Positions 45,652 through 53,400 of a DNA stretch of 64,000 nucleotides are shown here, piece after piece. The stretch lies in assembly GCA_965117035.1 (NCBI GenBank), contig OZ220748.1, positions 2,046,001 to 2,110,000 of the forward strand, read 5' to 3'. The DNA is from CAZENU01 sp965117035. Its GTDB lineage: Bacteria; Chloroflexota; Dehalococcoidia; Lucifugimonadales; CAZENU01. A program made the position numbers and the translations under genes. Each line of letters opens with the position of its first letter. Position 1 is the stretch's first letter. Under the pieces are notes generated by a model. The model did not search any database. It saw only the letters and a list, made by a program, of their open reading frames with translations, and was not told the DNA's origin.

Positions 45652-45748
45652 GCGACAGCCAGCTAGAGTCCTCCATTTTTTCGGACTACCGCTCGTGATG
45701 CTCCCGGCTAGAGAACAATTGGCTGGCTTTCGGGCCTCGATTCCGGCG

Positions 45749-47572
45749 TCAGCCCAGTAGGTCTGTGCCGGAAGAATCAAGGTCTCCTTGACCAGCAAGG
45801 CCTTCGATGCGATTGCGGAGCGTGTTGCCCCGCTCCCCTATGAACGCCTCAAAGTCGCTTGGCGTGAACGGCTCCCGAATCAGAATGTCGAACGCACGGC
45901 GCGAGATAAAGTGCGACTCCAGAATCATGCGCACTTCTTCTTCGCCGTTGGTGGATATGAGCTCCGGCAGGTACTCATTGGGAAGACGATCCCTGATGAC
46001 CTCGCGGTTGGTTTCGCTGGTTAGGGGGGTCCGGTTGAGAATGGTGTCAATAGAGGTGCTCAGCGCGTATTCGCTCCCAAGGCTCTTCGGGACGATGTGA
46101 TGGTCATCAAGGTCGCCGTGCTGAGGAGCGCTTCCAGATATCCAGTCGCGAGCACCGTTGAGGACCAACAGGTTGAATATCCCGTTGTAGACAGACGTGC
46201 CTCGCCTCGTCTCACGCCTGAGATCGAGATTACCAGTGTCTCTTTGGAACTCGGAAATCAACCCAGGCTCGGCACCGTCATCCACATACCAAGCCTTAAT
46301 TTCTCTGTAATCTTGAGCGGCTGTCGATTCGACTGCTCCCGAATAGCGGTTGGTGAAGACGCTGGCCCAATACCAGAGACGTATCTTCCTCTGAGCATCG
46401 AGCCTCTGTTCGGCGGGAAGCCGACCGGCTTCGACCTGCAGGGCGGCGAAGGCTGGCAGAATAGCCGCGTAGGGCAAATATTGAGAAGAGATTGCGCCAA
46501 ATTCCTGTGGGTGGCGCAGTAGATCGAGCGCTCGTTCTAGTGCCTCGACCGCTTCATGCCAGAGATCCTCGAATTCGATTGGGTCGGCAACAAGAACCTC
46601 CGACCGGAGTGTGCCGTCCGGCCCACGCACCTGCCTTGTGCTACCAGGAATCAGGTTGTACAGGTACTTCGGGGAACAGTACGCTTGGCGAAGTATAGAC
46701 ATCACCTGAAGCACGTACACGTTCATCCGTCCCGCCTCGGCAAACTCCAGACGAGGAGATGCATCTCTCCACAAGTCCTGCCTGAGCCGGATTTCCTTTG
46801 GCCTTAAGAGGGCGTTGAGGAGGTCGAATATATCGAGTCTAACCCCGCGGCTGTTGATCTGTGTGAATATATCGCAGACCTTATCGAGTTCAAGGTTTCG
46901 GTCCAACTCGATATAGGAGATCTGGTACTGCTCTGTGATATCTCTCAGGTGTTCGCCGAACTCCTTGGCATTCTCCGCATAGAACGCGGCGGATTCAGCC
47001 TCGGCTCCTTCGAGTGTCTCTGCCGCCTCACGCCAGTGTTTCTCATAACCCTGTACCCAGTTAGGTAGTTCCCAGCCCCCTGCCCCGACTACAGAGAGCG
47101 GGAAGATGTGCTCGTCGAACTGGCGTGTCCGATCACTCAACAGATTCAGCCCTCTGCGAGTCCAGTCGTATATGAAGGCGTCGTCGTATGCCTTATCCAT
47201 GAAGCGATCGACCCTGATGAAATAAAGGAATCGATTGCGGCGGCTGGGCGCGGGCTTGTTGGGTGCCATGAAAGCGTAATACATGGCGGTGAGACGCTGC
47301 TGGCCGTCCAATACGATATCGGTTCGGCCATCGCCACCCTCAAAGCCGTAGATCGCCTCACAGGAGAGTGCCTCGAAGTTCTCGTCCTTGCCCTTCCAAA
47401 GGAGAAGGCTGCCTATGTAGTAGTCGCGGAATATGGAACTCATTAGCTCTTTGATGTCCCATGGCTGCCATTCAAAGTCACGCTGGAAATCGGGGATCAC
47501 GTACCGTCCCTCGCGCAACCGACCCACCATGTTGGCTAAACTGACGTGGTCGGGTTTCTGTGAGTCCTTCAT
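45749..47572 (-). CDS. DUF262/HNH-domain protein, GmrSD-like defence nuclease
   Basis: A 607-residue protein. The N-terminal ParB-like DUF262 domain has VIPDFQRDFEWQPWDI (25-40) and DGQQRLTA at 89-96, which is associated with NTP binding or cleavage. The C-terminal nuclease region carries DDHHIVPKS with His491 and His492. This is the fused GmrSD-type (DUF262 plus DUF1524/HNH) architecture that restricts modified phage DNA. ATG at 47572 with GGAGG upstream is chosen over the frame start at 47746. Lower GC than neighbours on the left suggests transfer. The target modification is not predictable. Confidence 0.82.
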   Translation of the reverse strand: MKDSQKPDHVSLANMVGRLREGRYVIPDFQRDFEWQPWDIKELMSSIFRDYYIGSLLLWKGKDENFEALSCEAIYGFEGGDGRTDIVLDGQQRLTAMYYAFMAPNKPAPSRRNRFLYFIRVDRFMDKAYDDAFIYDWTRRGLNLLSDRTRQFDEHIFPLSVVGAGGWELPNWVQGYEKHWREAAETLEGAEAESAAFYAENAKEFGEHLRDITEQYQISYIELDRNLELDKVCDIFTQINSRGVRLDIFDLLNALLRPKEIRLRQDLWRDASPRLEFAEAGRMNVYVLQVMSILRQAYCSPKYLYNLIPGSTRQVRGPDGTLRSEVLVADPIEFEDLWHEAVEALERALDLLRHPQEFGAISSQYLPYAAILPAFAALQVEAGRLPAEQRLDAQRKIRLWYWASVFTNRYSGAVESTAAQDYREIKAWYVDDGAEPGLISEFQRDTGNLDLRRETRRGTSVYNGIFNLLVLNGARDWISGSAPQHGDLDDHHIVPKSLGSEYALSTSIDTILNRTPLTSETNREVIRDRLPNEYLPELISTNGEEEVRMILESHFISRRAFDILIREPFTPSDFEAFIGERGNTLRNRIEGLAGQGDLDSSGTDLLG

Positions 47573-47767
47573 GGTGACGTACCTCCGAGGTCCTCCACTA
47601 GTATTGCCCCTGCAACCGGGAGAGTCTGTGATCGAAAGTGTGGAGGGGGATAGCTCCCGCATCCCCTGCGCGACTCGATAGTCTAGAGTAGGCGAGACTT
47701 CGCGGTCCGTCTCTTCTTGGGCTACACCGACTGCACCGGAGTTCACCCCTTGGTGAGGACAGACTAC

Positions 47768-48106
47768 TCACCGGTGATGGCCTTCGGGCTCTCCCATGTC
47801 GGAGAAGTTGGTGATGGCGACCTCGCCTTCGGGGAACTCCGCGACGATCTTCAGCTTGCCTCCCGCGGCCTCGATATAGGACCGCAAGCTGGATACATAG
47901 ACGTCGGCCCGCTGCTCCAGCTTGGAGACGGCGGGCTGGTTCACCTCCAGCATCTCCGCCATGTCGCGCTGGGTCAGTGCGCGCGCCCGGCGAAGCTCGT
48001 GCAGCGGCATCTCGGCGAGCAGACCCTGCTTCATTCCGTCGATGCGCCGACGGCGCTCCGGCGCGAAGTCCCTGGTCAGATCGCTGAACGGACGGCGTCC
48101 ACTCAT
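47768..48106 (-). CDS. XRE-family antitoxin
   Basis: A 112-residue protein with the Cro/C1 helix-turn-helix ELRRARALTQRDMAEMLEVNQPAVSKLEQRADVYV at about 37-72 and a short C-terminal extension (KLKIVAEFPEGEVAI) typical of antitoxins that cap RelE/HigB-type toxins. Its ATG shares one base with the toxin stop (48106), so the two are coupled, with the toxin first as in HigBA. It likely represses the operon. Confidence 0.85.
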   Translation of the reverse strand: MSGRRPFSDLTRDFAPERRRRIDGMKQGLLAEMPLHELRRARALTQRDMAEMLEVNQPAVSKLEQRADVYVSSLRSYIEAAGGKLKIVAEFPEGEVAITNFSDMGEPEGHHR

Positions 48107-48465
48107 CAGATCAGTCCCTCCTCTCTCAGTTCTCGCAGATGCTCGTCGTAGAGGTCGTCGGCCAGCGGCACGTACTGTTCGTAGAACCGGTCGTTGCCCG
48201 TCTTGTCTCCACCGATGAGCAGGATCGACGTTCGCCTGGGGTCGAAGGCGTAGAAGACCCGGATCGGCCTGCCGCCGCTCTGCGCTCGGAGCTCACGCAT
48301 GACTCCGTGGCGCGAGCCCTTGATGTCGGAGGAGTAAGGGTACGGCAGGTTGGGGCCGTGCTCCATGAGAAGCTCGACCCTGGCGGTCACGGCATCCTGC
48401 TGGCTCTCCGAGAGTTGCTGCCACCACTGCCCGAACTCGTCCGTGTACTCGACCTCCCAAGGCAT
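48106..48465 (-). CDS. RelE/HigB-type toxin
   Basis: A 119-residue protein of the phage-derived Gp49/HigB group of the RelE superfamily. MPWEVEYTDEFGQWWQQLSE, ELRAQSGGRPIRVFYAFDPRR and ILLIGGDKTGN are signature strands; Arg and Lys residues in these strands are the usual mRNA-cleaving ones. It is the first gene of the toxin-antitoxin pair and overlaps the antitoxin by one base. Confidence 0.88.
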   Translation of the reverse strand: MPWEVEYTDEFGQWWQQLSESQQDAVTARVELLMEHGPNLPYPYSSDIKGSRHGVMRELRAQSGGRPIRVFYAFDPRRTSILLIGGDKTGNDRFYEQYVPLADDLYDEHLRELREEGLI

Positions 48466-48827
48466 GGCCGCATTATATTCCCATTAAGGAATCAAGCGCA
48501 ACACGAGCAGGGGGCCACGCCCGTCTTGGCCGCGGTGCTGTTCGAGTACAGCCCGGTGTACCAGACTTGATAAAATCAAGAACCCTCACGTTGAGGCTCA
48601 CCCTCGACTTGTAAGGTCATCGGGTTTCCCTGCGAGTAGAATTCCAACGGTGGATACAGCGTAGTCGACGAGCCAGTGCCGCATTACGCCGGTGCGAGGT
48701 CAACCAACGCTCGGGGATAGCAGTTTGAGGGTGGCCGCCCCTTCCAGCGTTGACTTTGGTGGTTTCATGGCTGCATCCTAGTCGCCAATCGGGACCACGA
48801 CCACCAAGAGGAGAACCCAGACCTAGA
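48466..48827. other. Intergenic stretch with no recognised feature
   Basis: This 362-base gap lies between the divergent toxin and HNH genes. Frames inside it have no family signature. It has no clear promoter, terminator hairpin or repeat that I can see. Confidence 0.3.
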
Positions 48828-49604
48828 GTGACCACCTCGTACCCTATAGAGTGCGCCCGCTGCGGACAGCGTAAGCCACGCTGGTTCGAGTTCTGCCCGA
48901 AGTGCTATGCCACTGTCCAAGCCGAGCAGCTCGATCCCAATACGTGCTACGAGCAGGACTGCTACGAGGCCATTGACGACGAACACTACCTATGCCGCGC
49001 TCACTGGCATCAATTCCGGGAACGCGAAATATCAGAGTGCGCGGAATGTGGCGAATACAAACCTGCGAATTACCCTCTCTGCCGACGATGTAACGTTCGG
49101 TCAGACTACCAACCCTCGCGGTACTCTCAGGCCAACCGACCGCAAGGGGGCACACCAAGTCCACAGGTATCCAATAACCGCAGACCCTATGACCACCACG
49201 ACGGAGAGGACGACGCGAAGGCCAAAGACAAGAGGTACTGGTTCAATAAGCAGGGGAACGGGGTCTGCAACTACTGCGGCAACCGGTATCCGTACGACCA
49301 ACTCGAGATGGAGCACATGATCCCGAAAGAACTGGGTGGCCCGGATCATCGGCGCAACATGCAGTTGGCATGCGATACCTGCAACCGTTTGAAGGGGACC
49401 TCCACCGACATCGAGTTTCGGCATCTGAATGCACACCTAATACCCACTGAGGAGAGAACACCCCCCCAGAGGTCGGTAGACCCCAAGATGTTGAAACCAG
49501 GAACGCAGGGCACACGTTACAGGGAGCGACCGAATAGACGGGATCGAACTCGAAGCAACAGGACTCGGAAGCCGAGAGCAGGAGGGCGTCAATGGAGAAG
49601 ATGA
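48828..49604 (+). CDS. HNH endonuclease with N-terminal zinc ribbons
   Basis: A 258-residue protein. Three Cys-rich knuckle segments (CARCGQRKPRWFEFCPKC, CYEQDCYE, CAECGEYKPANYPLCRRC) precede a disordered linker and an HNH domain: CNYCGNRYPYDQLEMEHMIP with two zinc cysteines, HMIP supplying the catalytic His, and CDTCNRLKG as the second pair. The tail is Arg-rich and basic. The start is uncertain: GTG at 48828 fits the conserved part but lacks a good Shine-Dalgarno, and a TTG at 48750 is the alternative. It is placed in the defence island; DNA nicking is inferred. Confidence 0.82.
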   Translation: MTTSYPIECARCGQRKPRWFEFCPKCYATVQAEQLDPNTCYEQDCYEAIDDEHYLCRAHWHQFREREISECAECGEYKPANYPLCRRCNVRSDYQPSRYSQANRPQGGTPSPQVSNNRRPYDHHDGEDDAKAKDKRYWFNKQGNGVCNYCGNRYPYDQLEMEHMIPKELGGPDHRRNMQLACDTCNRLKGTSTDIEFRHLNAHLIPTEERTPPQRSVDPKMLKPGTQGTRYRERPNRRDRTRSNRTRKPRAGGRQWRR

Positions 49605-49862
49605 CTCCCGCACTGTCAAATGTGGACTCGGCTGCGCTTGCGCTGAGGTTTGCGCCGACCGCCAACGACATAGCTACGGCACAGCCGATCACGCCAGCCC
49701 TGATAGAATCAAGCATCTTCGCGGTTGGCTCGTTCCGGGTCTGTAGCTAGACCCTTCCCTCATTCCGTCTGGCGTAGCCCGCTGCGACCGACCCGAGTGT
49801 AGTATTGACTTCGTGCTGTTGCTGTAACTACAATTCCGTAGGATGATGAGGGGCGACTTCGC
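49605..49862. other. Intergenic region before brnTA
   Basis: This gap holds the brnTA promoter at its right end (49805-49834). The rest shows no gene on the plus strand. Confidence 0.4.
49805..49834 (+). promoter_or_regulatory. brnTA promoter
   Basis: TTGACT (49805-49810) and TACAAT (49829-49834) are separated by 18 bases and lie about 30 bases before the brnT start, a near-consensus sigma-70-type promoter. Confidence 0.65.
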
Positions 49863-50153
49863 TTGCGTTGGACTTGGGATCAGGCAAAGAACGAGGTGAA
49901 TCTTCAAGCGCACGGCCTCAGCTTCAAGGCTGCGGCCTTCGTATTCGACGACCCTTTATCTGCGACGCGGATAGACCCCTATCCAGATGAGGAGCGGTGG
50001 CGAACCATCGGCATGGTGGGCAATCAAGTCGTGATGGTAGTCCACACTTGGCCCGCCTCAGAAACAGAGGCCGGCGACGAGATCGGACGCATCATCTCCG
50101 CACGTAAGGCGACGAGACGCGAGAGGGAGGCTTATGAAGAAGGACATGGCTGA
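49863..50153 (+). CDS. brnT: BrnT-family ribonuclease toxin
   Basis: A 96-residue RelE-fold toxin. The start MRWTWDQAKNEVNLQAHGLSF followed by AAFVFDDPLS and ISARKATRREREAYE is the BrnT pattern; these enzymes cleave RNA and block translation. The start is TTG at 49863, with GAGGGG about ten bases upstream. It overlaps brnA by 20 bases. The promoter at 49805 drives both. Confidence 0.9.
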   Translation: MRWTWDQAKNEVNLQAHGLSFKAAAFVFDDPLSATRIDPYPDEERWRTIGMVGNQVVMVVHTWPASETEAGDEIGRIISARKATRREREAYEEGHG

Positions 50154-50424
50154 GCTGCCGTCAGACGTACAGGCACAGATACGGGCGTTGGAGACATTGC
50201 CCGACGACCAGATCGACACTACCGATGCCCCGGAGATTCTAGACTGGTCCGATGCTAGACGCGGCGTCTTCTACCGGCCTGTGAAGCAGCAGATCACGCT
50301 AAGGCTGGACGCGGACATCATCGCCTGGTTCAAGGCTCAGGCTCATGGCGGTCGCGGATACCAAACAGACATCAATGGAGCACTCCGTGAACACGTCCTG
50401 AGGACGGCCCGTTCCGTGGAGTAG
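50134..50424 (+). CDS. brnA: BrnA-family antitoxin
   Basis: A 96-residue antitoxin. The N-terminal half neutralises BrnT; the C-terminal part QQITLRLDADIIAWFKAQAHGGRGYQTDINGALREHV is the ribbon-helix-helix DNA-binding domain typical of BrnA. The gene overlaps brnT by 20 bases, supporting coupled expression. The complex probably represses the promoter at 49805. Confidence 0.9.
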   Translation: MKKDMAELPSDVQAQIRALETLPDDQIDTTDAPEILDWSDARRGVFYRPVKQQITLRLDADIIAWFKAQAHGGRGYQTDINGALREHVLRTARSVE

Positions 50425-50485
50425 CGCGGGCATCCCGCCACGCCTATGTTGACTGGAGTTCTGGCGGAGAGAGTAAGGTGAGTAC

Positions 50486-53400
50486 GTGGTGGCGATGGCA
50501 AACGAGATGCATGACTCAAGCCCTTGTGAAGGCCCGGACCCAGGGGATGATTCTGGCGATATGAAGGCCAGCGGCAACGATGATGCGGTGTCACGACGGA
50601 TCGGTGAGTGGGCGAAGCGGCTTCTCCAACTCGACCGCCGAAACAACCTGCTCTACTTTAGGCCAGGCCGTAGCGCCGTAGGCATCACCAGCATAACGCC
50701 TGATGAGCTTGACGAGAGGCTTCGCCGGTCCCGACGTGGTCTTGAGTTCCCTTATGCGCCGCCCGCTCAGACACGCCGTCGCGGGTTCGCGGCACAGAAC
50801 GAAACCAACCACACGGATGATGCAGTTGTCTACCCTGGCGACATCACTACGGACTGCGAGTCAACCGATTTGCAAAGGCGGCTCCGCAATCTTGAACGTA
50901 AGGATCGTGAGTGGGAGGAGGAGCAGGGGCTCAATGTTCTCTTCCTGGCTCTGGGCTTCCTCAATTGGGTTGACGAGGATGGCGAGAAGGCGCGCTCGCC
51001 GCTTTTGCTGATCCCCTGCGATTTGGAACGAGAGTCCCCGCGCGACCCGTTCCGCCTATTCCGTAGCGACGAAGACCCAACTGTCAACCCTACGCTGCGC
51101 TACCAACTCGCGCGCTTGGGCATCGAACTCCCAGAATACGGAAACGAATCTGACGAGGACGAGCCTATAGAGACCTACCTCGGCAGGATAGGCTCACTCA
51201 CCCGCGGTCGCACCGACTGGTCTGTCGATTCAGGCATCGTCGTGGGTACTTTCTCCTATTCCAAACTTGCGATGTACGAGGACTTGACACGTATGAGCGA
51301 GGATGGAATCCGAAGCGAATTGACAGGCCTGCTCGCGGGGGCCGAGGCCCATGCGGAGGCGGCCTCCGATGGGTCATCGGCGTCGCCTCGCGACCCGGAC
51401 CTTGTGGGGGGTCGCCTAGACGATCTGCTGGATCTGCGAGACCAGTATACCGTGCTTCCAGCGGACTTCAGCCAGTTGCGCGCAATCGAGGAGGCCCGCC
51501 AGGGCAAGAATCTGGTCATTCACGGGCCTCCTGGAACCGGCAAGAGCCAGACGATTGCGAATCTGATCGCCACACTACTAGCCGACGGTAGGCGTGTTCT
51601 CTTTGTCAGCGAGAAGACCGCTGCACTTGACGTCGTGAAGCGAAGGCTTGAAGAGTGCAACCTAGGCATATTCTGTCTTGACCTGCATAGCGACCGTGGC
51701 AGAAAGAGCGAGGTATATCGCCAGTTGAACAGCGCTGTCAAAGACGACCGCGCTCGCCTCGCCACCAATGTGTCAATCGAGGAGTTGGTCGCGCGCCGAG
51801 ACCTCCTTAATCGCGTCGTGCGGCTACTCCACGAGCGGCGCGAGCCCTTAGGGAATTCAATCTATGAGGTGCAAGGCCTTTTCGCTCAAGTCCGCCACCT
51901 GCCTCGGTTGGAAGTCGCTCAGCCGCCTCCAATCTCCGACTTGACCACCGACTGGATACGCGAAGTCGAGCGGGTGACTGAGCGTATCGCGCGCCGGCCG
52001 GAGGAGTTTCGCTGTCACTACTCGAGCCGTTGGATACCACTCCGCACAACTCAACCGTCATTGCAACTGGCCGATTTGATTCGGGGAGACATGGACGCCG
52101 TGCAGGCGGCAATTGGTGCGTTACGCTCAGAGTCTACGGCACTCTCCGATTGGCTCGGCGTCCCTGCAATCGAGTCAGCAGGCGAGGCGGAAGTCTTGTG
52201 GGACCTTTTGCAGCTACTCAGAAAGGCACCGACTGTTCCTCGCATGTGGCTTACCCACGATGCCGTAGCGAGGTTACGTCAGCTGTCACAGGAACAAGCA
52301 AAGCAGCAGCGCGAGCGACGTCGCCTAGAGCAGACGCTGGACGACTGGTTGGGAGCTTCGCCGTCAACAATCGACTTTCGAGCTATCGTCGGCGCGCTCG
52401 CACTCTCGCCAGACGAACAGGAAGCAATAGAGGAATTGGCCGGCGTGGGGTGGCGAACTGCACTAGGCAAGGACCCAAACGAACTCTTGGAGAAGGCCAA
52501 TGAACTCGAAGAGGCGCTCGACCTGTTGAAGGCGAACGCGGAAGCCATCGGTGCCGCTCTCGCGGACTCGCAGCTTCGCACCCTGGGCCAACTCGACCAG
52601 GCTTGGGCATTGACTGCTGGCATCCTAGACTTGGAACCGATTCCGGAGCACTGGCTCACGATCCCGGCGATTGAGGAGTTGGAACGGGAGTCGGAGGATG
52701 CGCAAGCATTGCTTGAACAGCTAGTCAGTGACGAAGATCGGCTTGGCGAAGACTTCGCCTACGGGCTTGTGGAGCGAGTGGACGAGGAGATGTTAATTCG
52801 TTACCGAACCGACCACCAGAGCTTCCTGCGCCATATCCGAGGAACATATCGACGCGACCAACGCACAGTCCGTGGACAGCTCAAATCACCCCGCAACCTC
52901 TCGCTTGATGAATCCCTCGCTGTCGTCGAGCTGGCTATGGACGTGAAGCGGAGACGAGAGCGATGGCATGAGATGGAGCCACGACTGCAAGAGTTCTTGA
53001 GTACACGCTTCGGCGGCCGGGAAACCGATTGGCAGCGTGTGCTCTCGGACCTTGTGACGCTGAGGGGCATCCTTGGTGCCTGGCGCGGTGATGCTCCTGT
53101 CCTGCGGGAGCTGCTCGCTGCGGAGTTCGTTGGCGACCGACGTCTAGCGCTTCAGTCCGCGAGCCAACCGTTAGAGGATGCACTGTTGCGGTACAACCGA
53201 GCGGCGAGTGCAATCGGCTATGAGTCTCTTACGGCATCAAATCTGGATGTCACCAGAGCAGGCGATGTCACACGCCGCGCGATCGGCCCAATACGCCGTA
53301 TCCGGGATGCCACGGCAGAGATATACCGCATCCTCGTGACACCGCCCGCTGACTTTGCTGCGCTTACTCAACTCATTGAGGACGGCATTCGGCTCATGGC

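Noticed and set aside
49243..49716. Minus-strand frame beginning with a signal-peptide-like sequence (VIGCAVAMSLAVGANLSASA)
   Set aside because: Its remainder is antisense to the HNH domain, with Cys/Pro/Ser-rich noise; the signal-like start is probably chance.
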